Shown here piece after piece: positions 1-13,100 of a DNA stretch of 64,000 nucleotides. How positions within the stretch are numbered: position 1 is the first letter of the stretch; the number at the start of each line of letters is the position of its first letter. The stretch comes from Breviolum minutum Mf 1.05b.01. Lineage: Eukaryota > Sar > Dinophyceae > Suessiales > Symbiodiniaceae. The stretch is from NCBI GenBank assembly GCA_000507305.1, contig DF240484.1, forward strand, positions 1-64,000. The letters are read 5' to 3'. The notes beneath the pieces were generated by a model, which was not told where the DNA came from, searched no databases, and saw only the letters and a list, made by a program, of their open reading frames with translations. Made by a program: the position numbers and the translations under genes.

Positions 1-246
1 TGTGGTACATTTTGAGCCTATTTTTTTATCAGAATCATCCCTGGTGGAGTTTGGGATTTGGGGATATGCCGCCCTCAACCTGGAGAATTTTGGGTTTTAA
101 CCTGGAGGTTTGGGGGTGTGCCTTAGGTGTTGTTCTTTTGGGATGTAGATGAGTGGCGATTTTTTGTGTTGATCAATTTGGAGTTTATTTTGTTGTTTAG
201 GTAGTTAGGATCAACCTCTTGATTTGCAGTCATTTTGGATAGTGAA

Positions 247-384
247 GAATCAACCGGGCGAACGGAAAACTCGAAATCATATACCATACCCATCCCACAA
301 GAGTTAAGTATGGAGCTGGTTTTCTTTTCCAGGGTTAGCCTGCATTCTCCCCCCCGGTGGGGGTGTTTCTCCATTGGGGGTTCC
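247..384 (+). CDS. Possible upstream exon of the 1-19 kb gene
   Basis: The frame is open to a TGA at 385-387 and follows an AG at 246-247. It includes PIPQELSMELV and, further on, SPPRWGCFSIGG. This resembles, from memory, the stretch before the conserved core in the same protist family (a hydrophobic strand followed by PPR-x-FxIG). The 3' boundary cannot be fixed and the TGA is probably intronic. The link to the gene is inference. Confidence 0.3.
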
Positions 385-387
385 TGA

Positions 388-1089
388 CAAAGTTCCTTGG
401 ATATTTTTTCAAAAACATGGTTACCCCACCTTGGACTCTTGGATATCCCGGGAGTCGTTCGTTTTTTTTTGGCAACCCATCTCAATGAGGTTTGTCATAA
501 AGATATTGAGGTAGTTTTAAACCCATACCATCCATGTATGATGTAATTTCCCTACATTTGGTTGAATGGTAAATGTATAGGTAAATAGTATACCCATACA
601 TGGATGCTATGGGAGAAATCCTCTAATTTGAATGTGTTTGATTGCATCCTATGTTGGGGTAGCATCTCTCATTTGACTCTTTGACAGGAGGGTACATAGG
701 TCTCCAGAAAATAGTGGACCAAAAAGAATGATACACCCCTGTTTTAGGGGATAGTCATCATACACAATAGTAAAGGTTTAACCTATATAACGATTCCTTA
801 TTAAGGGTGGGATGACCATCCCCAACATAAGGAGTTTAGACCCTTGCACACATGTTCGCTGGTTGTATTTTTGTTGTTCACCACATCCCTTTGCTTTTGC
901 TGATTAGAGCCAACGTGGTGCGAATGAAGCAAGGAAGGTGAAAGCAAATTGGGTGAATTCCGCTCTCTGAAGATTCAAGCTCTTCCAAAAAGTACATACA
1001 TGTTTATCACACAATCCCCCTTAGGCAGTCAAAACACGAATGCCCAACAGTTCACTGGTCTTACCCGGTCCATGCCCTACCATTCCTAG
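388..1089. other. Non-coding stretch with one family C element
   Basis: It holds a family C palindrome at 522-613. A weak open stretch begins near 906 after TTAG (SQRGANEARKV). Nothing else could be supported, and it is probably intron. Confidence 0.4.
522..613. repeat. Family C MITE
   Basis: Palindromic element whose ends read CCCATACCATCCATG and TGGATGCTATGGG. The middle carries the family hallmark of opposed 'ttacctacat' and 'taggtaaat' arms. Confidence 0.7.
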
Positions 1090-1196
1090 AACTGCCTGAA
1101 CTTCATCGAAAACTTGTTGCATCGTCAACTGGTTGCTGCGATTGGTCATAGTGTCTCCTCAAGTGATTTCGATCGCTACATGCGTTTTCATCATCA
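1090..1196 (+). CDS. Exon of the 1-19 kb gene ([10 protein letters not shown])
   Basis: Acceptor CCTAG at 1085-1089, then an open frame with [16 protein letters not shown] and [12 protein letters not shown]. It ends in phase 2 at CA before GCTTCTTGG, a GC donor. Joined to 1751 it makes [21 protein letters not shown], the family's tyrosine/arginine-rich core. The acceptor lacks the usual following G, so the 5' edge is less sure than the 3' edge. Confidence 0.7.
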
Positions 1197-4100
1197 GCTT
1201 CTTGGACACCAAAACTCTTTGAGATGAGATTCATGTCCTTTTGAGGACTTGGTAGTTAGCATAACAACATTGCATCATTTTCCAAAAACCTCGACAACAC
1301 TTTACGTGTCTGCAGGGTTTTTGTTAATCATCATTCTCTCATGTAACGAACTTGTGGGACACAGCGCCTCAAAGAGTTCAAGATTGAAAGCAATGAAACA
1401 AGCCCAACCATCCTGGAATACATTCAGAAACTCGGCAGTTCCAATCTGTGTGACCATTTTCCATAATTTTCCTTTTTGGGATGGTGGAATGTTCCATCCC
1501 TCCATATCATATGATCTACAAAATCATATGATCTACAAAACCATGGTGTAATTTTGGAAAGGGCCGACATGATGACATGGGAGTTGTACCAAAACGCCCT
1601 TACAGGTTGTGAAGAATATGACCTAGGTGGTGGTTTCAAATATATTTTATTTTCACCCCTACTTGGGGAAATGATCCAAATTGACTATTTTTCAGATGGG
1701 TTGGTTCAACCGATTCAACCACCAACTAGTCACGCTTTGGTTGTGCCAAGGAAACTCTTCATAGAGTCCTACCAACCACGACCATTTAGCTATGCAGTGC
1801 GCCGTACCCAGAATCACTGTGCTGAAGGCATTCTTAGCATTGAAGATAGCAATCAAGGTGCACTCGTGTGCAGTATGTGCTCCAAGAAATCGAACCAGAA
1901 CATGAAGTTGCTTGATTTGTGCATAAACGTCCGGAGTCAACGAAAAAACCGATATGATTATATAGATATATATATATATGTATAATTATAGAACCCCAAA
2001 GAATTATGGTTTGGGGTTTACCCTAATTTGCAGGTTGGTGTGAGATATATTGATAGATATTGTGCAGGAAATGCGAGCCATCCAGGGATCGGAAGGTTCA
2101 AGATTGAAGCGCGGGAACATGAAATTGAGACCTGCTTTCATGTTCATTGGCTTTATTTTTTCTTCACTCGAAGTCAAAATCACTTTCCAATGGCAGATCT
2201 TAGGTTTTCTCTGAATGCCTCAACCACGGTGTCCTTCACTGGCGATGTCCACGTACATGGCTTGTTGGCACATCAGTTTTCTGGAACGAAGACTTCGCTG
2301 TCACTAATGTCTCGAGCACGACAGTTCTTTGGCCGGATTTCCCGGTGATTGGGACCTTGGAATCTAATCACTCCTTCCTAGCCTTTCAACTTCGCGGAAA
2401 GAAAAACATATTGGATGGTTGCTCTGGTGCAATAGACCCGAAACAAAGAGATTTTCACAGAATCCTTAGAAGAACCAGGTGACTTTCCAGAAAGAAAACA
2501 ACTGTGTCCCAGTGCGTGATGGATTTGATGTGCTTCCATTGGTGTGCTGACACGATTATGACATTATGACAATGGTCATTGCATTGGAAAACTTTCCCAG
2601 ACTAGATAGGTAGCCGTTGGTAGCGGAAGTTTTTGAGATGCTTCAAGGTGTAGTTTGGAATTAGGTTTCACCATGAATTCACCAATGAAACCTACAAAAT
2701 ATGGATGTTTCCGAAAATAGGGGTACCGCCAAATCATCCATTTTAATAGGGTTTTCCACTATAAAGCGTCCATTTTGGGGTACCCCTATTTTTGGAAACC
2801 CCCATATGTAACCTTGATTTGATACTCTTGATAGAAGAAATCCGGCGTTCACTCACCGCTCGAGGTTGGTATAGTTTATCCCATTATTTACAGGGTTAAA
2901 ACGCACCATCCCTGGTGGGTTGTCGCCGGATTTCTGAACCATGAACTGTACGAGGTGAAAGAAATGTAGGACCCTTAAAAGATTTCACGAACTAGGTGGT
3001 GGTTTCAAATATTTTTTATTTTCACCCCGAACCGTGGGGAAGATTCCCAGTTTGACTTTTATTTTTTAGATGGGTTGGTTCAACCGATTCAACCAGAATA
3101 ATGTTGCAGCCAAGGGGACCAATGATTGATACTCCCAACTCCCAAGCCTCCAATTTTTTTTTTTCGGCAACGAAGTGATGTGTGTGGTGCTTATGCTGTG
3201 GCGCAGCTAAAAGCCCCTCAAAAAAGTCAGGGATGATCAAATTCCTATAAAGTAGTCGTATTGGAGGAATCAAACCTTATGGAATTGTATGGTAAGTTTG
3301 AAACGATAAAAACCCAAGTTGGTGTCATAATCATGACCTCTTTGTTGGTCACATGTCCGAGTTTTTCTTCAATGAGAAGTAGATTTTTGGCCCTCTAGGG
3401 CCATTGTTGAAAGATTATCAACCAAGGGAACCACCAATTTACCTGTTTAATATGGTGGTATTTTTTCCCCCTTGCCTCACCAAAATACCCCGAAATTTTG
3501 GGCACTTTTTTTAAAGGCCCAACAAAAAGGGCGGCAACATGGGCAGAATCTCAGGTTCAGTTGTTTCATGGTGCTGCTTGGACGTGTGATTTCTAGTCAG
3601 CAATTCGACCCGAGCTACGCGATCTTGCTGCAAAATCTGGATGAACTGCGGATACCGTTGAAGTCTCTTGCTTGAGAGAGATGTCGGAATGGTGAGCAAC
3701 ATTCATTTAAACAAAAGGTTGCTGCTTGCTGTTTGTTGCTTATTAATCTTATTAGTTGTTGGTGTTTTTTTTGTTGTTGTTCTTGTTGACCATGATGATA
3801 AGCATGAACGTAATGATGGATTTTTACCATGTCATCGGTATACACAACACCCCTTCATTAAGCCTGATTAGGTGAACAAAAGCAGAACATACCAGAACTG
3901 TTCGAAAGAAACGATGAAAGGTTGGGCTGCTACGCTGGACTTAACAGCTCTGAAGTTTAACAGCTCACCCCTGAAAAATGCCAGTTGGAAGACGATCCTT
4001 TCCAATTGGGTTTTGGTAACTTTTCAGGGGAGTTGTTGAACTTCCAGGGGTACGGTAGTTTTGAACTGCCCCATGGATTCTTTGGATGTGACAACCCTGT

Positions 4101-7100
4101 GGCTGTAGAATTGAGTGGATGCCGTTTCAATGGCAATTTCAACTACTGTAATGATTCGGATGTTCCCCAAATCAAACAGCCAAGGGTTTACCAATGCAGT
4201 TTGCTACCACTACCCTGCCTTCTTAAATCTATACTTGACATGTAAATTTGTTGATTTCAGGATCCAAAGGATAGCATCAGGGGTGATTTCGCTTGTCTGC
4301 CTTTTTTCCACCAAACCCATAGCATCTGAAACATTGTTATGTTTGCAATTCGATTTGATGAATGGCGAAGGGATTCGAGAAGGCGGGATGGTTCACTAAC
4401 AGTAAGACACACTTTCCATTATATATCACACACTATATTAACGATGATACATACATCATCATATATCATATACACTGCATACCCAATATCTGTTTGTAGA
4501 TGTTCCTTTTTTTTGTTCATCAATAATCCACCAGCCTGGGGATGGGACACCGTGACACCCCAGGCTGTCGACCATTCCGACGCCCAAAGATTTCAAAGAC
4601 GCCATCGAGTCGCTCTCTGTGGAGCAACAGCAATTTGCCAAGGCCGACGGGTCGAGGGAGGGATTTACATGGGAAAATTTCATCGGGTGAGGGAATCGGG
4701 AGTCATTTTCCAAGGAATCACAAAAAAGCCCACCCAAATGTTTGGAACCAAAAACAAGCATCAAAAAAGACACATCCAAAAGAAGCTTACTATTTGTGAG
4801 TTTGATTTGTTGTTATTGGATCTAATATTTGCCTTTCCCAAAACAAATTGGAACACTTGGAATTCTCCAACAGTTGGAACCCCGCCTAAGGTTGCCAGGT
4901 GTTTGAAGATCCAACGGGATGTTTTTTTCCAACTGAAAAGGATTAGGGAAGATGGGCTCCAAATTTTCCAAAATGGCGCCAGATTTTTCAAGCTGAAGAT
5001 ACAATTCCAACCCAGAAAACCATGGATTTTTGTTGGGTATCTATGTTAAGAAGAAGCTGGCCATGATCTAGGTGAAACTTCCAAGGTATATATTTTTTGT
5101 TAGGGAAACCTTCCTTGGCAAACAAAATTATGAATCCATCCATCCGATGGATCCATCGATCGTTTACCCAGCAGCGCGGCGGAAAGGCTTTCCGAGCCAT
5201 GCAATTGGAAAGCACGTGGCTGGATTTGGATTTGTTAATTTCTTGGATTTTTGGGATTGGGAATGATACTCGTACACAGATGGAGGAGTTTATCTGAAAT
5301 CCGGGCTAAACCACTTTAGATACAGGAACACAAACTATCAACAATAAGATCATTACATACGATTGTCAATATGAACTGGTGCAGGAATTTGGCCATCAAC
5401 AATATCTTGCTAGCGTTGGAATCTTGTGAATCTGGAAAAGATGGTTTCGTTAATTTTGTACTCTTTTCCCTGATTCTTAAAATTAAGAATCACTCGCTTC
5501 GGAACTACTGTTGAGGGAAGAAATCCTGCACCACCTGGGATATATAAAACCTTGTAAATAGTGGGATAAACTACCAACCTCAACTGGTTAGTCGGATTTC
5601 TTCTATCAACAGTGGGTGAAGGTCACTGTGACAAACATTCTATTTTCACAGGTGACTCGTTTTGAATGCTGGGTAACAACTTCAGGTTGTGTGGCATTTT
5701 GGTGATACAAATCAAGCCGCAATTGGAAAAAGTATTGAAACTTCCAGAAGATGGACTTACCAAGGAGAGCTGCTGCTGTTTTTTTTGGTTGGAAAAAAAC
5801 ACGTCAAACATGAAGATTTTCATGGTGACTGGATGGTGGAAAAGTTTGGACCCTACATCCTGGAAGATTAACATGGACCATAATGATGGAGGTTTGGAAG
5901 ATCATTTTCCTTTCCAAATGGGTGATTTGTAGGTTCCATGTTAATCTTCCAGGGTGTAAATTAGATGGTGCAACTTGACCTTTTTGGGGGGATCAAGTTG
6001 GGTTGCAAAATGGATCATTGATGGATCGATCATTGCTATCCCTCCTTATCTAGACTCCCTGAAACTCACGTAGCACCTGAATCACATGGGGTTGGAAGAT
6101 GTAAAAAAGTCTCTTGGAAAGGCCTCCTGGCAGGTGCGAACTGTTAGTTTTAGGGATGGTACTGTTGATGGAGGAAATCCTGCACCACATGAGATGTATA
6201 AAGCCTTGTAAATAACTGGATAGGTAGTTCTGGTGCAGGATTTCTTCCATCAACAGTATCTCTTGTGGATTCTTTTGGTATTTCTATATTTCCTACATGA
6301 TTTTCACTATGTCAGGGTACCCAATTGCACCACCTTTTCAGTGGGATTCACTTGGAAGTTTCCCTTCCTTCCTTCGTTTAAAAGATTGTCACTTTCCTAA
6401 ATGTTTCACAACAAAAGGTAGTTAAAACATGAACCTTTTTTTCTAAAAGTGATTTTTTCCGGGGGAACCCAGAAGAGTTTGTGGTTTCAACATTTTTGCC
6501 GGGCCGAAACAACATGGATCAGTTTTCACATTGGGGATTTTTTGAGGGGTTCTGAAGTGGCGGTCGAAAAAATCACCCTAAGAATATAGATGAACGTGAC
6601 CCCTTTACCCTAAGAAAGATGGTTTGGAAGAGGAATTTGTTCTATTCTAAGGGTTCTTTTCCCTGTGTGCGGGTAGTATACTCCAAACTTCAAAAAGCAT
6701 TCCAAAACCAAAATTCCCCCGTTTTTTTCCTTTCATCCAATGCTGACATCTACCGCAAGATGCAAGATGTCAAATAAGTTGCAGACTTATTCGGCTTTGA
6801 TTTACTGCCAACTCGAATAAAACTTTGAAAAACATAAGCCTGCACAGCACGTTGGACAGGCCGCCGAGTAGAACCCCCACACCACTCCTACACTCCTCCA
6901 CTCCTCCACTCCACCACCACTGTGGGAGGAGATTAAGTTGACACAAGACTTGCTTGAGCTGTTCATCAAATATCAGATCCCAAGTGTCTTGCCCCCTTTT
7001 TCTGCGTGGCAACTTTTTCATTTGTCACCTTGCGTGGACAAGTCAATAGTGTTCGTATTTGGACTACTGGTACATGATATGTGTATATTTACATATACAT

Positions 7101-10100
7101 ATTATATTTTTATAATTATGTATCAATATCCAATGTATCAGCGATGTTCACATATTATATACAACACACAAGGCTTCGGCGGCTTTGACTGTTTTTTAAA
7201 CCAAGGGTGTTTCTTAAGGCCATGAACCTTACAGACTTGCTTTGGAGTTGGGGTGTCAGTCTCCAAAAAAGAAAACACCACACCACACACACATTGTTTT
7301 TTTGGTAGTAAAGATTAAACTAGCACAATTGGCGCCCTACAACTAGGTGCTGGGTATAACTTTACACACATCTTTTTGATCTTCTACTTGTTTGTTGTTA
7401 TAATCTTACAACTGCACCTACATAAACTATCCTAGATTCATCTAACTTCCGACTAGAGCAACTTAATATAGTAGACATTACTCAATGATGGCCTGTAGCT
7501 ATCAGAAATGAGAGTTTCATTCACAGTTTCAACCAATGCTATTCTGTTGTTCATTCCGTATGTTTTGTTCAATTTATAACATTGATACATTGTGTATATA
7601 TATATATATATGCAATATGTATATATATATATATATCTATGAATAATAAATATTTGGCTACTGCTTGCCTTTCTGAAAGAACCGTTTTTTTCCACATTAT
7701 GGGGCCATTAGCCGTTGCTGCCCTAAGCTACCTTACCGTAGTCGACTTCGGTCAGGTGATCTTCTCTCCTCTGAAGTTCCTTGGAGCGAAACCTTTCCGA
7801 AAGTGACGGATGGATTCCCATGGGACGAACGGGTTGGTATACACCCTGGAAGATTAACATGGAACCTACAAATCACCCATTTAGAAAGGAACATAATCTT
7901 CCAAACCTCCATGATTTTGTTCCATGTTAATCTTCAGGAGTGTATTTACCGATCCGTGAATGGTTGATTTTTTTAAAAGGTAACTTAGGATATAGGTAAA
8001 TTTTACTATTTTTTCCATGGATCCGTCATGGGAAATATATTTATACCATGGCCACATTTGGATACTTCCAAAGTGTATGTCTGAAAGTCGTTGGAAGTTT
8101 CTGATTTCTACACTGAGAAAAACCGACATAAGAACAATCAAATACGCATTTTGAGGCTGGCCAGTGATCCCTACACTATCTATTTTGGATAGACCAGTCA
8201 ATCATTTGCACCTAGCTGGTGGCAACAGCACTTGCAATGAGAACAGTCTTGATGCAGCCATCTGAAACGAACTAATATGCCATATTTCATCTGATTCCCA
8301 TTCAATTCTGAGCGACTTTTTCCACACCCCAAGGCTACATAGGTTACTTGACCCTTTCAAATTTGCCGCATACTAAACCATCAATAAACCATCCAAAAAA
8401 ATAGTTCCACACTAATTTTCAAGTAGCTGTTCCAAGTAGCTGACTGGTCCCAGAGTGTGAGTTTTTAATCCATTACCACTGTGACTCCGTCAAAATTCAC
8501 CAGTTGGAAGTTTACAAGTTTTTTAGATACCCTGAAACTAACCGCATTTTCCTACCCGAAAATGGATGATTGGAAGGAAGATGAGGCCTTCCTTTTGGGT
8601 CCCGGCTTAATCTAAGAATGTCGAAACAAATCTCCAAGTGGTGTTGGAAACAACTCATGGGATCACTTTGTGTATATATAGCTACCGTCATGTTGCTGGC
8701 TTATGTATAGTTTAAAACCACAACATCTCCGGGCATCCACTTTGATTAAAAAAGGTGATGTTTGTTGATTTTTTCATATGGTGGCACTTCCCCCCAAAGC
8801 CCATGTTTGCTTGTTGAAGTTGTTTCTTTTTCCATATTGGATCAGGTCAAATTATAGCGACCTCACCTCAAAAGGTAGCGTTTTGGAAGAACAAAATCCA
8901 TTATTTGATGAACATCCGTTAGTTGGTTAAAAAAAAATCTGATGATTTGGCCAGATTACATCTACTGTAGATGGTGGCTGGTTTCACATATATATTTTAT
9001 TTTCACCCCGCTCCAAGGCTGGTCCTGCAGCTCCAAGCGGTCCAATAGATGAAGTGAAGCTTCGAGTAGCTGAAATGATGAGTTGCTGGGAGGAAAGCTG
9101 TGAACGTTGCTTGTGGTGTTTGTTTTGTTTGGTTGATTAAAGGCCTTGCCTTACAAAGTGACAGAGCATCTGAAATATGAGGATTGGATGATGGGATGCT
9201 ATATACTTTGTAGTACGTATATAGTATACTTGTAAGATAATGTTTCTTTTCAGGATGGCTTCCGTGCAAGTGTTATTTTAGTTTCAGGCAGTAAAGCATA
9301 TTGTCATTTCAACAGATGGGTTTCGTAAAGCATCATCTCAACTCTTTAGATGACACGATGTCAACACGTTTCCAAAGTGATGATATCAAACCCTTAGCAT
9401 CCATGTATGGTATATTTACCTACATGGATGGTTGATTTTTATAATAAATGGAGGTAAATATATCATACATGGATGCTATGGGAAAGATGATGTACTTTCA
9501 CGGGTGACATGGAGAGATTACCCAAGCATCGACATATGATTTCATGTGTTGCCATTGGTTATCCAAGCAAGGCATGATCGAGATGGAGAAAGAGAAAGAA
9601 CTCCAAGACAAACGTACAAGAGACTTTGCACCTCGGCTTGTTTGTTTTACCGCATTCTTTTCATTCAAAAACAGTTGCAGCAGCCCAACACCTAAGGGCA
9701 ATAACCAAAATCATGGTCTTCTCAGTCTTCTCACAGAGTTGCGCTGACCCGATTGTTCCAAATTGTCTTCTAGCTGAGAAAGTTGGAACATTGATTAATT
9801 TACAGCCTTTATAGTTTCAACATGTTTCAACCAATATCCCATTTTGAGAGCACTCGGAACTTTCAACAAGAGCCAGAAAAAAAGAATGCGTCCAGGATCC
9901 ATGTCTTGGAACAAAAAATCCCGGACCCAGGATTCTAGTGGCAAAGGAAGGTTTAGCACAGGACTCCCTACTAAAAACGAAACAACTAGTTGGTGGTTTT
10001 AATATGTTTTATTTCATCCCCTATTTGGGAAAGATTCCCATTTTGACTCATATTTTTCAAATGGGTTGGTACAACCACCAACCAGAAAAAAATGAAACAG

Positions 10101-13100
10101 CAAGATGTCATCCTGTTGATGGTTCAGAAATCCCAAACAACCACCTGGGATGTATAAAAACCCTATAAACAATGGGATAAACTCCCAACCTCAACCGGTT
10201 CGCCGGATTTCTGGTTGCCATCAACAGTCCTGGTGGTTGACGATGGCAGCGTCCTGCGGCAGGGCTCCAAAATGCTGACACCTATGGGCTTTGTAAACTC
10301 CAGAGAGGCGGAGTTGAAGATTCAGCATGTGAAAGATGCTTGGGATTCAAGAAGGATATTTTTTTTATGGAAACCCACCTTTTTTGTTGGGGGGGAGGTC
10401 TATATCTCATAGGATCCATGTTCATGTATGGTGTATTTACCTACATTTGGTTGATTCTTATGGAAACCTCTTTTTTTTTGGGGGGGGGGGAGGTCTACAC
10501 TCCCTAAAACTAACAGTTCGCACCTGAAAATAGGGCATCCCACGGCCTGAAAGGAAACAATCGTCTGAACCAACCATCCATTTTCAGGTGCAAATGCTGT
10601 TAGTTTCAGGGAGGTCTATATAGATGGTGTTTTAATTTGGATGGTGAACCATTTTTTAACATAGGGAATGGTTGTTTAACCAAACATCCATTTAAGACCG
10701 GGACTGGTAGTTTGGGGGTTCCAGGTAGTTGATGAGAATATACATAGGTGGTCCTATATGTACACAATATCTCAGGCAGTCTGTCAGGAAAGAAGCGTTT
10801 TCAGCACCTGTGCTGTTGGATGAATGATGCATCGTCCATCCCAAAACTTGAAGTGAGGTGTTTTGGAGGGTTTGGATATACACACCAACTTTTGGGGATG
10901 ATTTTTGCAGATTTCTTACATGTACAGTATGTAAGAGTGTGTACATTTCCTTTCTTTCGGAAACAGCAACTAAATAGATCCTGGAGATCCTATTATATCA
11001 GTGTTATCATTTAGCTGAATATTACTAGGTGATTCAAAGTGACCTTTTTGGGATGGTTAAGTGACCCTTTTAAGTGGTAAAGTGACCTCCAACGTTTGGG
11101 GATGAAAAGGTCACAGATTGAATCACCTGGTATATGATCATTACTATGATTGTCATTGTATTATATACCAGGTTTTTTAACTTTATCCAACTTTCCTCCG
11201 GAATCCACGTTACGTCACGTTTCGGCCTTTGCCACCGTTTTGGAAGTTTCACGGTGGTTTCCGGTGGGATTGAACCGAGGATTGCTTGAAGGAAAGCGTG
11301 GAGGCTACGCTGAAACGTGGGGAAAGCCTGGAAGTTTTAGCGAAGAAAGCTGATGACTTGTGCCTCGGCAAATGACGAGTTTCTTTAAAGGATGGCAAGT
11401 GAAAGATCAAAGAAAAGGTGAAGAAACTGTGATGTGAATGTGTTATGGGTGTCATGGTGTTTTTTTGGTTTTCTCATACCATCTTTGGTATATTTACCTA
11501 CATTGATCCCATGAAAAATCTACCATTCATTAGGTAAATATACCAACCGTTCGTCCCATGGGATGTTGCATCATGGGTGTTGTTTGTTTCTTGGTTCAGG
11601 TCTGGCAGTTCCAAGCAGTTCTACAAAACAGCCAAGAGGAGTAGTGTTTTCTATTCCGTGCCGTCGGCCATTTCCAGCAGTTCATCCAGGCGCGGTTAGG
11701 TGGAACGAATTTCGAAAAGGCAAAAAGATGGGAATCCCTATGCAAATACAGCCCTGAAATTTAGATTTTTTGATGATTTATTCATAAAAGGGCATTTTCA
11801 GGGGTGTAGCCTTATTTACCTGATTTCAGGGAAATCCAGGTTGGTGAAATGGAAAAAAAACAACAGATGGTAGAGGTTAATAACTTGTAGAGTCGTGTTC
11901 TTTTGGGGTAATTTGCAGGTCTTAATCATGAAATATTGTCCCCTAGGGATCCAATCACCTTTTGAGAATGGTAATGGAACCTAAATACCTTGTTAAGGAG
12001 GTGATTATACACCCAATCATCATCTGAGAAGGTGATTGGATCCTTAGGGGTCCTTTTCACTCAACTTGTTTTCCCTTGACTTTGAATACTACGAGTTTTC
12101 CATAGTTTTCCGAGCCTTTGATGAGTGAAAAGTTTCTGGATTTGTTGGTGAGAAACACCCTGGAAATTTGAATTTTTACGGATACTGACAACAAAAATCG
12201 GTCTGGAAAAAGGTACGTAGCAACTCACTTTGAAATTGCATATCGATTCTTTATTCCAAACGGCGCAATTGTTTGTATTGTTTTCTCCTTCCTTTAATGG
12301 ATGCAACTACAGTATAATATATTTTTAAGTGCATATACACTACTGTATATTGTTTTGCCCCAGCCTTTTTTTTAGATACTGTACCACTTTTCTACTCTGA
12401 TGCCCAGCAACAGCGAGCACCAATAAGATATCATTGGTGGGCGATCATCCCAAGAAATCACTTGGCTCCGTGTCTATCCTCGAGACCCACTTTTAAGTGT
12501 TTTGAAGCAACCATTTGTGCATGAACTACTCCGATTTCAAAAAAAATCATACAGATCATGGATAAGTGTTTCAACACATGTTATTGTATGAATATAAGTT
12601 TAAGTAGAACAAACAACTGCTAAAATGATTGAACTATCAATTTTCCATTCATGCACTACTGAATGAACCAAGTAATTGATTACCTAATCAAAGGAAGTTT
12701 AGTAGCAAACTTCCGATATACGAACTTTTGGGTGACAAGAATAGTAGTAATTTTAATCCAACAATTCGTTTTGAATCCTTGTTTCCCATCTCTTTTTTTG
12801 CCAGAAGGACAGCTGTACCACCAGCGCCGTGTGCCCCGGTCGTGCCAGCTGTTTCTGGATCACAGGAGCTGGAGCTGTGGGGGGACCACGTTTCAGAAAT
12901 CCAACCACCCTTGGACCCCGAGAACCCATGAAAAAATGAAGGTTTTAATCCATCAAAATATGGGTTGTAACGACTAAAGGTTGGGGGTTTCCATGGTAGG
13001 AGGTACTTCGTACTTCTGCTTGGTGGTTTTGAACAATTACCCTCCCAAAAGAACGATCACATATCCCCTCCCCCAGACACTGTTTGAGTCTTTGATTTTT

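Larger units (their letters stand above)
2324..3554. other. 1231-nt intron loaded with elements
   Basis: It holds a family B palindrome (2699-2807), a family G element (about 2821-2951) and a family A element (2992-3096). No other coding signal is convincing. Confidence 0.6.
5765..6928. other. Intron with three MITEs
   Basis: It holds family D (5850-5958), family E (6054-6160) and family G (6161-6258), the last two back to back. The other 600 bases show nothing beyond TC-rich tracts. Confidence 0.6.

Noticed and set aside
1021..1149. - strand 42-codon ORF ([18 protein letters not shown])
   Set aside because: It overlaps the + exon at 1090-1196, which carries the family motif; there is no partner exon on -.
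1692..1940. - strand open frame that looks protein-like ([20 protein letters not shown])
   Set aside because: The + strand at the same place encodes the [10 protein letters not shown] family exon with correct splice sites and phase. The - frame is its shadow.
10229..10330. [12 protein letters not shown] resembling the start of a response-regulator receiver domain
   Set aside because: The match covers one strand and helix only, and nothing after it fits a receiver. Its first bases come from the end of a family G MITE, so the likeness is probably chance.
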